This document shows positions 35,047-43,625 of a DNA stretch of 64,000 nucleotides, piece by piece. This stretch comes from Phycisphaerales bacterium (GTDB lineage: Bacteria > Planctomycetota > Phycisphaerae > UBA1845 > Fen-1342): NCBI GenBank assembly GCA_016716475.1, contig JADJWG010000004.1:496001-560000 (forward strand), read 5' to 3'. The notes beneath the pieces are model-generated. The model ran no database searches. It saw only the letters and a program-made list of their open reading frames with translations, and was not told where the DNA came from. Numbering within the stretch: the first letter of the stretch is position 1; each line of letters begins with the position of its first letter. Made by a program: the position numbers and the translations under genes.

Positions 35047-35636
35047 CGGGCGCACCGGCGGACCTCGTGCGGGTGGTGCAGGTCGCGCTCGGCGGTCGTA
35101 ACCTGGTGCTGATAGGGTATCGCGGTTGCGGTAAGACAACGGTGGGGCAGCGGCTGGCGGATTGGCTCGGACGGGCTTTCGTGGACACGGATGCGCAGAT
35201 CGAGGCGGAAGCGGGCCGCACGGTGTGGGAGATCTTCGTGTCGGAAGGGGAGGAGGGTTTTCGGCAGCGTGAAGCGGACGTGATCCTCCCGCTGGCCGTG
35301 CCGGCATGCCGTATTCTCAGTATCGGGGGTGGTGCCGTGCTGCGCCCGGACAACCGCGCGGCCCTGAAGTCCGGAGGTGTCGTGGTGTGGCTGCAGGCGC
35401 CGGCGGAGATTCTGCATGCGCGGTTGTCCGCGGATGCGCGCAGCGCGACGCTGCGCCCGGCCTTGACGGGGCGCGACCCGCTTGATGAGGTGCGTCACTT
35501 GCTTGCGGAGCGGGAACCGCTTTACGCTGCCGTCGCGACGTGCGTGGTCCCCACGGCGAATCGCTCACCCGATGAGGTTGCCATGGGTGTGCTGCGCGCG
35601 ATCGGCACTTCGTCGGCCGGACCGGACAGAACCTGA
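35043..35636 (+). CDS. aroK: Shikimate kinase
   Basis: This 197-residue enzyme phosphorylates shikimate in the pathway to aromatic amino acids. The P-loop GYRGCGKTTVG, the Asp pair of VDTDAQIE, the shikimate-binding READVILPL and the GGGAV segment (SIGGGAVLRPDN) are all present, as is the lid RPALTG. The first 18 residues precede the normal start of the fold; an internal start is possible, but GTG at 35043 overlaps the preceding stop. Its TGA overlaps the ATG of the prepilin peptidase gene (TGATG at 35634-35638). Confidence 0.93.
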   Translation: MTGAPADLVRVVQVALGGRNLVLIGYRGCGKTTVGQRLADWLGRAFVDTDAQIEAEAGRTVWEIFVSEGEEGFRQREADVILPLAVPACRILSIGGGAVLRPDNRAALKSGGVVVWLQAPAEILHARLSADARSATLRPALTGRDPLDEVRHLLAEREPLYAAVATCVVPTANRSPDEVAMGVLRAIGTSSAGPDRT

Positions 35637-37324
35637 TGCCGCACATTTCGAACCAGGTCTTGCTGTGGCTCGTCGGCCTGTGCGTCGGCAGCTTTCTGAA
35701 CGTGGTCGTCTATCGCCTGCCGGCCGGCATCCCCCTGAGCAACCCGCGCTGGTCGTTCTGCCCGCACTGCCGCCGCACGCTCCGGTGGTTTGAGAACCTA
35801 CCACTCGTGAGTTGGCTCGTGTTGCGCGCCCGGTGCCGAACGTGTCACGCCCCCATCTCGGTGCAGTACCCCCTGGTTGAGGCGCTGACCGGTCTCACCT
35901 TCGTGCTGATCTATCACCTGCTCTTCGTTGTGGAAGCGCAGGCCGACTGGACGTGGCGCCCCGGTGCGGCGGATCTGCCCTTGCTGCTGGCGTGGTTGGT
36001 CCTCGGGGCGGCGCTGGTTGCGGTTTCGGCGATGGATATTGCCACGTATACGCTCGATGTGCGCGTGACGTACGTCGCGCTCGCGATTGGCATTGCAGCT
36101 CATGCCGTCTGGCCGCGCGCGGAGGTCTATGCCCCCGTGGGGTCGGCACCGCTCGGGCTCGCAGCCCTGCTGGCCCTGGGGGTCTCCGGGGCGCTGCTCT
36201 GGTGGGCAGCGCGCCATGAACTTGGTGACATGGATGTTGAGGGGCCGGCGGCACCGGGACAACGGTCGGCGCCACTCTCCTCGGTCGAGAATGCCGAGCC
36301 CGAGTTGTCTCATCCGAACGACGTAGATGTTTCGCCTCTTGCGAGTGCCGCCCCGGCGCCACCTGATACGACCGTTGGTGATACAGCACCACGGCTTGAG
36401 ACAGCGCCGTCAATCGCTACACCCCCGGACTCCGCGCCGGCGCTCCACCGGCCGCTCGAGCTGTTCGGCGGCACGGCACTGATGTTACTCCTGACCTTGG
36501 GTGCGCTCGCGCTGGTCGCCGCCCCGATCTTTGCGGGCGGCAGCATCTTTTTCCTGAGGCCGCACCCGCCGACGATTCTGGCGGTGTTTATCGCGGTGTA
36601 TTTGGCGATGGTGTTGACGGGCGGTCAGAGCCGCGCCGCGGATGAGGAGATCGAAGCCGCGATTGCCGAGGAGGAGCCCGCTGCGCGTCGGATGGTTCTG
36701 GGGGACCTGCTGTGGCTCCTGCCCGCGATCGTCCTGGGAGGGGGCGCACTTGTCGCGTGTGCTGTGCTGCCCGGCGTGGAGGGCTGGTGGCGGACCGCGG
36801 CGACCTGGAATCCGGTCGGGGGTTTCGAACCTTTGGCAGGTATCGCCTACGCGTGCTGTGGAGCGGTGGTCGGCGCCGGCGCCGGCTGGGTGCTGCGCGT
36901 GGGTTTCACGCTGGCCTTCGGCCGCGAGGCCTTCGGCACGGGCGATATCTACATTCTCGCCGCGGCGGGTGCGGTGGTGGGCTGGGACCTCGTGTTGCTG
37001 GGTTTGTTACTTTCGGTGGGGATCGCGCTGTGCGGCTGGGTCCTCATGCGCGTGCTGAAGGCCACGGTCATGATTCCTTACGGTCCGTGGCTGGCGCTGG
37101 GTTTCCTGCTGGCCTTGTGGCTGCACAAGCCGGCCCGTGCGATCGCGTTGACCTACTGGCAATCCATCCAAGTCACTGCCGTCGAGCGCCCCGATCTCCT
37201 GCTGATGCTCGCGGGTCTGCTGCTGGTCGGAATGGTCGGAGCCATTGCACTCGCGAAGCTTCTGCGCCGCTGGATGGATCCGACAGAAGCGAAAGGGCCG
37301 CGGGTGGACAACGGTACACCTTGA
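35636..37324 (+). CDS. Prepilin peptidase with a large internal insertion
   Basis: This is a 562-residue type IV prepilin leader peptidase and probable N-methyltransferase, more than twice the usual 220-290. The N-terminal domain has the two zinc-type pairs CPHC (42-45) and CRTC (67-70). Catalytic aspartates are in VSAMDIATYTL (D134) and FGTGDIYIL (D437). Between them lie about 240 additional residues: a Pro-Ala-rich linker (about 200-270) and four or five extra membrane helices. The usual spacing between these aspartates is about 60 residues. It presumably processes the FTLIELL pseudopilin at 18468. It overlaps aroK by one base. Confidence 0.88.
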   Translation: MPHISNQVLLWLVGLCVGSFLNVVVYRLPAGIPLSNPRWSFCPHCRRTLRWFENLPLVSWLVLRARCRTCHAPISVQYPLVEALTGLTFVLIYHLLFVVEAQADWTWRPGAADLPLLLAWLVLGAALVAVSAMDIATYTLDVRVTYVALAIGIAAHAVWPRAEVYAPVGSAPLGLAALLALGVSGALLWWAARHELGDMDVEGPAAPGQRSAPLSSVENAEPELSHPNDVDVSPLASAAPAPPDTTVGDTAPRLETAPSIATPPDSAPALHRPLELFGGTALMLLLTLGALALVAAPIFAGGSIFFLRPHPPTILAVFIAVYLAMVLTGGQSRAADEEIEAAIAEEEPAARRMVLGDLLWLLPAIVLGGGALVACAVLPGVEGWWRTAATWNPVGGFEPLAGIAYACCGAVVGAGAGWVLRVGFTLAFGREAFGTGDIYILAAAGAVVGWDLVLLGLLLSVGIALCGWVLMRVLKATVMIPYGPWLALGFLLALWLHKPARAIALTYWQSIQVTAVERPDLLLMLAGLLLVGMVGAIALAKLLRRWMDPTEAKGPRVDNGTP

Positions 37325-37345
37325 TCGTCCCCAAGGCCGGCCCGC

Positions 37346-38785
37346 TCATTCCGGCAGCCATTCGATCCATAGCCGTGCCGTCGGATAGTCGATTGTGCAC
37401 TTGCTCATTAGCCGGAAGGTGGGCATGCCGATCAGTACATCCGTCTGCATACCGAGTACCGGGCCAAGAATCTCATCCAGGAGACTGAGGCCCAGTCCAC
37501 CATAGCCCTCGAATCGCCGCCCGGCGAACTCCAACGGCGCGCCCGGTGACATTGACAACTTGGTGGCGTGACCGCTGCCGACCCCAAGCGGCATCTCGAA
37601 CTCAAAAGTCTGCAACTCCTCCTCGGTGAAGAGCAGTGCCTGCCGTGATGGCGAGATGGCGATTGCATCCGCCCCTGTATCCAACAGCGCCACGGCCGGG
37701 GCATCACCGAAAACCACGGGCACCATCAGCTTGGCATCCCCGACGATGCGGACATCGACGGCCGCCCCCGGCGCCGGTGAGCCCGACGATGCGCTGACCT
37801 CGAACGTCGCTTCCGCAAAGTCAAGCGTCAAGCGTGCGTCACCGAAGATTCCCGTGCCGACGATGCCGTCCGCCAGGTTCATGAGTGCGCTGCGCACGTC
37901 GAAGGTGCGGCACAGCACACGCTCCAGCTCGACCCCGCCGATTTCCACCCGCTCAAGCAATACCTGCCCGGTAGTCTGCTTGCCCGACACCCCGCGCACG
38001 GATGCAGGTGCAATCGACTTCAGCCCGAGGTCATCGGCGATGGCCTGATCAAGGGCGATCATGATGCTGCCGCCCGTGTCGAGGATCATGCGGTAGGGTC
38101 CCTGGCCGTTGATCACGACGTCACAAGCCGGCAGCCCAATCAGTACCAGCGGTGGCATGGGGGCGCTGCCGTAGCGTCGCACCTGATTCAGCGGGTCGGG
38201 GCCGATCCGGTTGAGAAACGTGCTGACACCCGCAACCGACTCGGCGAGGTACATCTCCGGATAACCGTTCCGCGAGCTGGCGAGCCGCTCGATACGCTGC
38301 AGAAGCTGCGGTGCGCCCTCGAACTGTTGGGCGGCCGTACGCGCCTGGAACAGGCGATAGAGATCCTCAGGTGCGGCCGAGGGCTGCCCCCCCAGACGCT
38401 CGGCGAACGCCCGCGCTGTGTCGCGCGATCCGCGTGCGAGGTGGAGGTCGGTCAGTACGCGCAGTGCTACCCGATCGTTCGACTGCGGGTCGAGCAGGTC
38501 GGCATGCCACTCGGCTTCCGGCAGGCGCCCGGCGCGCCAATAGGCCCGTGCGATCCGCGCGCGCATTTCCGGTGAGTGCTTCCCGAGCAGGACCGCCGCG
38601 TCGGCCAACTGGGCCCCCGTCTGCCAGTCATCCGCCCGATACGCGGTGTCCAACGCCCGCACGAGTGCGCGCTCGGCCTGCTCTACCGCGCGCGGCACGC
38701 GTTCCTTCCACGGATTCTCCGCCAACACCATGCCCGGCAGCAACATGAGTACCATCCACGCGGGGTGCAGCCGACTTCTCTGCAT
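37346..38785 (-). CDS. Retropepsin-like aspartyl protease family protein
   Basis: This 479-residue protein starts MQRSRLHPAWMVLMLLPGMV with a signal peptide and a good AAGGAAG ribosome binding site. Residues 30-180 form a helical, TPR-like part. Then come two retropepsin-type domains, each with a DTG active-site triad: ILDTGGS (236-238) and LLDTGAD (369-371). Each is followed by the expected Gly-rich flap and the LIG/LDF strands. A single chain with two DTG motifs could form a pseudo-homodimeric aspartyl protease in the periplasm. It is convergent with the prepilin peptidase gene. Confidence 0.83.
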   Translation of the reverse strand: MQRSRLHPAWMVLMLLPGMVLAENPWKERVPRAVEQAERALVRALDTAYRADDWQTGAQLADAAVLLGKHSPEMRARIARAYWRAGRLPEAEWHADLLDPQSNDRVALRVLTDLHLARGSRDTARAFAERLGGQPSAAPEDLYRLFQARTAAQQFEGAPQLLQRIERLASSRNGYPEMYLAESVAGVSTFLNRIGPDPLNQVRRYGSAPMPPLVLIGLPACDVVINGQGPYRMILDTGGSIMIALDQAIADDLGLKSIAPASVRGVSGKQTTGQVLLERVEIGGVELERVLCRTFDVRSALMNLADGIVGTGIFGDARLTLDFAEATFEVSASSGSPAPGAAVDVRIVGDAKLMVPVVFGDAPAVALLDTGADAIAISPSRQALLFTEEELQTFEFEMPLGVGSGHATKLSMSPGAPLEFAGRRFEGYGGLGLSLLDEILGPVLGMQTDVLIGMPTFRLMSKCTIDYPTARLWIEWLPE

Positions 38786-38849
38786 TGTGCTTCCTTTCCG
38801 CTGCCGGGCCGCCACGCCCAGAGGTGCAGCGCACCCCGTGAGCAAAGGG

Positions 38850-39809
38850 TCATGGCCGCGGCGCTGGACCGTCCCGGGTGGGACTGGCGGTGCCACGCTG
38901 GCGCGGGCCGCCGGATTTGGCCGCCCGCAAGCCACGGCGCTGGGCCTCCTCGGCCGACGAATAGTGGCGGAGATTACTGGGGCCGATCTGCGCCAGCCAG
39001 CCGGAATCCGGTTGATGATAGACATGACTCTGGATCGAACCGTACACCGGTTCACGCGCCGGGGTGCCCACCGCGGTTTTCAGTTCGCTGGCAAGTGTCC
39101 GGGCCAGATCCGCGTCGTCTGTAAAAAGCCCCACCCCCCGCTCGCGGGCCCCGCGCTGCGCGCGTGTTTCGATGCCTTCGCCGCGCGCTTTCAGCGAGTA
39201 CATCGCATCCCGGTCCTCGTCCGTCCCAACCAGTAGCAGCCGGCGACCGGTGATCTGTGCGATGTCGCCGGCCGGATCAAGGCCGTGAGCCGCCAGCAGA
39301 GGCGAGAGTCCGACCACGGTGTCCACGCTACGATCCGCCGCGGTGTATTGCAGCGCAACGCTCACGCCCAGCCCGGTGCCCACCAGGGCAAAACGTGCCC
39401 GGTCGTGGCGCGGCGATGCGGCGAGCCAGTCGTAGGCCCCCCGCAAATCATGCTGCATCGCACGAAAAACCGCGGCTTCGTTCGCCTGCACCGCTTCCCG
39501 CGTCGCCGTCGTCGCGCTTTCGCCGTGCCCGCGCAGATCGGGTGCGAGGATCGCGAAACCGGCCTCATGCAGCGGCGCCAGCAGCGGCTCCCAGGCGGCC
39601 CGACACTCGTGCAGACCGTGCAGCAAGATGACGATGGGGGCCGGGTCACGTTGTGTCAGGGGGGGTGGGTAGTAGGCCGCATGGATGCGCAGCCCATCGC
39701 TGGCAGCAAAGGTGACGGGTTGTGCCTCCAGCGCCCAGGTGGCCAGCGGGCCGCCGCTCAGCAGGAACAGGATCCCCGTCCACCACCACCGCCCCGTGCA
39801 CGCCTGCAT
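38850..39809 (-). CDS. Alpha/beta hydrolase-fold protein lacking the nucleophile, with Ada-like tail
   Basis: This is a 319-residue exported protein (signal MQACTGRWWWTGILFLLSGG). The fold is clear: VILLHGLHECRAAWEPL, ILAPDLRGHGESAT and a helix after strand 5. The nucleophile elbow reads VGTGLGVS (residues 143-150), so the usual Ser is Gly146. The downstream Asp/His region is weak. The C-terminal residues 262-300 read HVYHQPDSGWLAQIGPSNL and so on, matching the zinc domain of Ada-type repair proteins. However, the four Cys of that domain are replaced (Ser, Gly, Ala). It may be a binding protein, not an enzyme. Confidence 0.7.
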   Translation of the reverse strand: MQACTGRWWWTGILFLLSGGPLATWALEAQPVTFAASDGLRIHAAYYPPPLTQRDPAPIVILLHGLHECRAAWEPLLAPLHEAGFAILAPDLRGHGESATTATREAVQANEAAVFRAMQHDLRGAYDWLAASPRHDRARFALVGTGLGVSVALQYTAADRSVDTVVGLSPLLAAHGLDPAGDIAQITGRRLLLVGTDEDRDAMYSLKARGEGIETRAQRGARERGVGLFTDDADLARTLASELKTAVGTPAREPVYGSIQSHVYHQPDSGWLAQIGPSNLRHYSSAEEAQRRGLRAAKSGGPRQRGTASPTRDGPAPRP

Positions 39810-40006
39810 GGCTAGACCTCCGCCCGCGGATTGAATAGGGGCCGGACCCCGCCGACCCCGCGGGCAGAGATTCTACCGGACGGCGGTGGCAATACACCAG
39901 CCAGGTCTGCATAATCAGGGGAGTAAGTGGGTGTGTCGGGAATTGTCTCCGCCCGTCGCCGGTTTCCCTAGCAGTGGGCGCCTGTCGGCGGGGATCTTGG
40001 AGCCCC

Positions 40007-40561
40007 ATGGCTGGCGCCGACTCCAAAGCGTTCGAGCAGGTGGCGATGCCGCACCTCGACCTCCTGTATCGGGTGGCGCGGCGGCTCACCCGCCATCAGC
40101 ACGAGGCGGAAGACCTGGTGCAGGAGACGTATCTCAAGGCCTACCGGGCGTTTGAGAACTTCGAGTTGCGGGAGTTCGGCATCCGGCCTTGGTTGCTCAG
40201 AATCCTGCACAACACGCATCTGAACCGGGCGGTGCGTGAGAATCGTGCCCCGCAGGCCGTAGATCACCAGACGCTCGAGCAGAGCCAGTCCGGCGATGCC
40301 GCCTTTGTACCGACCGAATTGGATTACGAGCGGCTGGACGGCGAGGTGAAACGAGCCCTCGACCAGCTTGCACCGGACTTCCGCACGGTGTTGCTGCTCT
40401 GGGCGACCGATGAACTGACGTACCAGGAGATGGCTGAAATTCTCGACGTGCCGATCGGTACCGTGATGAGCCGGCTGTATCGCGCCCGTCGTGAGATGGC
40501 CGAGCGGCTTTCTGAATACGCCCAGGAGCACCGGATTCCGCCGACCAGGGACCGCGCATGA
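40007..40561 (+). CDS. ECF sigma factor
   Basis: This is a 184-residue extracytoplasmic-function RNA polymerase sigma factor. Region 2 contains EAEDLVQETYLKAYRAFENFE, and region 4 the helix-turn-helix LTYQEMAEILDVPIGTVMSRLYRARREM. The start MAGADSKAFEQVAM (40007) is after TTGGAG; the frame is open to 39974. It overlaps its neighbouring anti-sigma gene by four bases (ATGA at 40558), so the two are expressed together. The regulon is unknown. Confidence 0.92.
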   Translation: MAGADSKAFEQVAMPHLDLLYRVARRLTRHQHEAEDLVQETYLKAYRAFENFELREFGIRPWLLRILHNTHLNRAVRENRAPQAVDHQTLEQSQSGDAAFVPTELDYERLDGEVKRALDQLAPDFRTVLLLWATDELTYQEMAEILDVPIGTVMSRLYRARREMAERLSEYAQEHRIPPTRDRA

Positions 40562-41592
40562 GCACGCAAGACCCGCAACATAAGCTGGTTGCTTACGCCG
40601 ACGGCCGCTTGCCGCCGGACGAAGCCGCCGCGGTGGAGCGCGAGCTCGCCGCAGATTCTGCGGCGCGCGCCGTCGTGGCCCGGTTGTGGGCTTTTCGCAG
40701 TACCATCCGGCGAGCGGTCGTGACCGAGCCCGTACCGGCCGAGTTGGCCGCGCGGGTTGCGGCGCGACTGCGGGCGCTTGCGGATGAGCACACCTCCGAG
40801 GCATCCACGGAGGTCCGCTGGGCGCCTCTTCGTGGAGCCGTGGATCGCGCGATGCGATCAGAAACCACGCCCTCCGATCTTGTGGACCGCGTGCAGGTTG
40901 CACTGTCAGCGGCCGCGAGTACCAGCGGCCAGATTCCCCTCCGTCGCACGCGACCGCGTTCTGCCCTGATCCTGCGTTTCGGCCTATCCGGCCTCGCAGC
41001 AGCGGCGACCGTGGTCCTGGCCGTCTTCCTTTGGCCACGCGAAGCGGCTGCGGTGGATGCCCGCGGCTTTGCTCGCATACACGAAAAGTGTGCGGTAACA
41101 AGCCGCCACGACAGCTTCGGCTTGCGAGCGGCGGGCGCCTCCGAAGCCAGTGCCCGTATCCGCGCGCGGGCCCAGTTTGCCGTCCACATGCCCGACCTGA
41201 CCGGTTGCGAGGGACACTTTGAATTGGACGGCGTCTGCGGTTGCTCTCCACTCCAGGACATGGTCTGCATCCACGCATTCTACCGCGACCGGAACGATCC
41301 CACGCGGGTAGTCTCCGTCTTCGCGGCGGAACGCCCGTTCCGCATGTGCCGCGATGGCAAATTGTGCGAGCGCCGCGGGGGCAAGTCCTGCGGTTACCGC
41401 GTAACGTGCGTCGACGACGTGACGATTGTGGCCTGGGAGCGTGACGGGCAATATTTCCTGCTGACTGGGCGCTTCGCCGAAGATACGTTGGCGGCCTTGC
41501 AGCAGAACATGCAGTTTGCCGGCCTACCGCAGGGACGGATCGACTTCGGGGCGCTTGCGGCGCTGCTCAAGCTGGGGCCGACGCCGCGCTGA
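40558..41592 (+). CDS. Anti-sigma factor with Cys-rich extracytoplasmic domain
   Basis: This is a 344-residue membrane protein with one helix (about 138-158, LRFGLSGLAAAATVVLAVFL). The cytoplasmic N-terminal part (about 1-60) has DGRLPPDEAAAVERELAAD, typical of anti-sigma factors, but lacks the HxxxCxxC zinc motif. The extracytoplasmic domain holds nine cysteines (178, 217, 227, 229, 237, 264, 270, 278, 284), including CGC and C-x5-C, and no cysteine precedes the helix. The domain could bind metal or form disulfides, sensing redox or metal stress. It is directly coupled to the ECF sigma gene. Confidence 0.8.
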   Translation: MSTQDPQHKLVAYADGRLPPDEAAAVERELAADSAARAVVARLWAFRSTIRRAVVTEPVPAELAARVAARLRALADEHTSEASTEVRWAPLRGAVDRAMRSETTPSDLVDRVQVALSAAASTSGQIPLRRTRPRSALILRFGLSGLAAAATVVLAVFLWPREAAAVDARGFARIHEKCAVTSRHDSFGLRAAGASEASARIRARAQFAVHMPDLTGCEGHFELDGVCGCSPLQDMVCIHAFYRDRNDPTRVVSVFAAERPFRMCRDGKLCERRGGKSCGYRVTCVDDVTIVAWERDGQYFLLTGRFAEDTLAALQQNMQFAGLPQGRIDFGALAALLKLGPTPR

Positions 41593-41778
41593 GTGCGGTG
41601 AGCGTCGGGATGGGGGTGTTTTCGACTTGGCCCCGAACCGGGGGGGGTTCCGCCAATTGTGCCGCAAATCACGCCGGAAGTGTCCGCGCGCTGTTGTAGG
41701 AGCGGGGCCGGCCGGGCAGAATCTGCGCCATCACGAGGGGGCTGGGCACGGCCCGGAGCGGCCGAGAGGAGTTGGCGC

Positions 41779-42984
41779 ATGAGGCGCATTGGATTGGGTG
41801 GCGTGGTTGTCGCGTTGGCTTTGCTGGTATTGACCGGGTGCCGCAAGCCGGCGGATGAATTGGTCCCATTCCAACCGGAAGTGCGGGATTATTCGCGGCC
41901 GCTGCCACCGGGGGCGCTGGCTTTGCGGAAGATTCCGCCGGAGCAGTACCCGGATTTCGGACAGGGCTTTGGCGGGCGCCCGGGACTGCGTGAGGCCATT
42001 CAGCACAGTCTGGCTTACCTCGCCAAACCATCGAGCCAGCGCTACTTTCCTTATGGTGACATCAGCCACGCGCGCGCCGTGGCTTCGTTGCAGCGTTTTC
42101 TCGTGCTATTGGACACGGCCACATCGCCTGCGGCGCTCAACGCGGCCATTCGCAACGAGTTTGACGTCTACCAATCCGTGGGCTTCGATGACCGTGGGTC
42201 GGTCTACTTCACCGGCTACTACACGCCGATTTTTGACGGTCGGCGGCAGCGCTCTGAAGCATTCCGTTATCCCCTCTATCGCCTGCCCCCCGACCTGGTG
42301 AAGGACCCGGAGGGACGTACGCTCGGCCGACGAACGGCGGCCGGTACGATCGAACCGCGCTATCCGACGCGGCGTGAGATCGAGTCCGGACGGTTGCTGG
42401 ACGGACTCGAAATCGCCTGGGTCCGCTCCGCCTTCGAGGCCTACATCATCACGGTGCAGGGCTCGGCGAAGCTGCGGCTGGAAGACGGCCGGATCTACGA
42501 GGTGGGCTACGCGGGGAACAACGGCCACGAGTATACGCCGGTGGCGCTGGAGCTGGTGCGCGATGGGCACATGACCCGTGACGAGGTTTCGCTCCAGGCG
42601 ATGCGGAGATTCTTTGAGGCAAACCCGCGTTCGGTGTACGCCTACTGCTGGAAAAACGATCGGTACGTGTTTTTTCAAGAGGCGCCGGGCGGGCCGTTCG
42701 GCAGTCTGAATACCCCGGTGATTCCTTTCAGGTCACTGGCGACGGACAAGGAAGTCTTCCCACGCGCATGCCTTTCCTTTTTGCAGGCGAACTTGCCAAC
42801 CGATGCGGGTGGGCAGATCAGCTACCTGCAATATGGCGGCTTCGCGCTGGATCAGGATACGGGTGGCGCGATCCGCGCCGCCGGCCGCTGCGACATCTAC
42901 ATGGGTGTCGGTCCGCAGGCCGAGGCCCTGGCGGGTCGCACCGGCTCTGAAGGCCAGTTGTACTACATCTTCGTGAAGCAGTAG
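41779..42984 (+). CDS. mltA: Membrane-bound lytic murein transglycosylase A
   Basis: This 401-residue lipoprotein (MRRIGLGGVVVALALLVLTGC) cleaves peptidoglycan between MurNAc and GlcNAc with formation of anhydromuropeptides. MltA motifs are FTGYYTPIFDGRRQ, IEPRYPTRREIESG and the C-terminal DTGGAIRAAGRCDIYMG, which carries the catalytic Asp. The 3D domain-type NDRYVFFQEA is also typical. The start follows GAGAGGAG. It is preceded by the sigma/anti-sigma pair on the same strand (186 bp gap), so it is a possible target of that sigma factor. Confidence 0.93.
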   Translation: MRRIGLGGVVVALALLVLTGCRKPADELVPFQPEVRDYSRPLPPGALALRKIPPEQYPDFGQGFGGRPGLREAIQHSLAYLAKPSSQRYFPYGDISHARAVASLQRFLVLLDTATSPAALNAAIRNEFDVYQSVGFDDRGSVYFTGYYTPIFDGRRQRSEAFRYPLYRLPPDLVKDPEGRTLGRRTAAGTIEPRYPTRREIESGRLLDGLEIAWVRSAFEAYIITVQGSAKLRLEDGRIYEVGYAGNNGHEYTPVALELVRDGHMTRDEVSLQAMRRFFEANPRSVYAYCWKNDRYVFFQEAPGGPFGSLNTPVIPFRSLATDKEVFPRACLSFLQANLPTDAGGQISYLQYGGFALDQDTGGAIRAAGRCDIYMGVGPQAEALAGRTGSEGQLYYIFVKQ

Positions 42985-43006
42985 CAGCCCCACACCGCTG
43001 CGAACC

Positions 43007-43027
43007 GGCCGGCGGCTCATGCCGGCC
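43007..43027 (+). terminator. Inverted repeat after mltA, possible terminator
   Basis: GGCCGGC (43007-43013) and GCCGGCC (43021-43027) form a perfect 7-bp stem with a 7-base loop, 22 bases after the mltA stop. There is no T run, so it would be a weak or Rho-aided terminator. Confidence 0.35.
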
Positions 43028-43130
43028 CAGAACCGACACTGCGCCGGTGTCTGGCAGCGCTCCTGCCGCCGCGGTACCATCCCAGCGGCACAGAGCGCTA
43101 CGCGCGTACCTGCGCCGGGAGGTGCTTGTG

Positions 43131-43625
43131 ATGGCCGACGACGGCGGGGTACCGGATGGATTGCGATACGCAACGGCGCACCCGACATGGACACGGGCCA
43201 TCCGGCGCCACGCTCCTTGGCTCTTCATCGCGGGACTCGTCTGTCTGTATTTCGGTCTGAGTCTGATCCCGACGGCGCCCGGGGCAGCGCAAGGAGCCGA
43301 GGTCGAGCGCTGGCGGGCCATCGATCGGGCCTGTTTTCTCGTTCTGCGGATCATCGGGGGAGCTTTCCTGCTCACCGCCGGTCTCATGTTGTGCGGCTTG
43401 CGGGTGGCCCTCCTCGTGGGGGTGCTGGTTGAGGGCGCGTTCGCCGCGCTCGTCGCAGTCATGTCGGTGCTCTGGACCCTGCGGGCCCGCGCCGACGGCC
43501 ACTGGGACATTTCCGTTATCCTGCTCGTAGTCTTTTTCCTGATGGCGCTCCTGAACGCGCGCGACATGCTGGGAGAGTATCGGGCCAGCCGTCCGAACTC
43601 GGGGGGTGGAGCGCCCCCCGCATGA
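43131..43625 (+). CDS. Small multi-pass membrane protein
   Basis: This 164-residue protein begins MADDGGVPDGLRYATAH after GGGAGG. Four hydrophobic segments are visible, at about residues 28-48 (LFIAGLVCLYFGLSLI), 66-88, 92-112 and 125-142. It has no motif I recognise. Its stop overlaps the start of the ThiF-like gene by four bases (ATGA at 43622), so the two are probably coupled. Function unknown. Confidence 0.66.
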   Translation: MADDGGVPDGLRYATAHPTWTRAIRRHAPWLFIAGLVCLYFGLSLIPTAPGAAQGAEVERWRAIDRACFLVLRIIGGAFLLTAGLMLCGLRVALLVGVLVEGAFAALVAVMSVLWTLRARADGHWDISVILLVVFFLMALLNARDMLGEYRASRPNSGGGAPPA

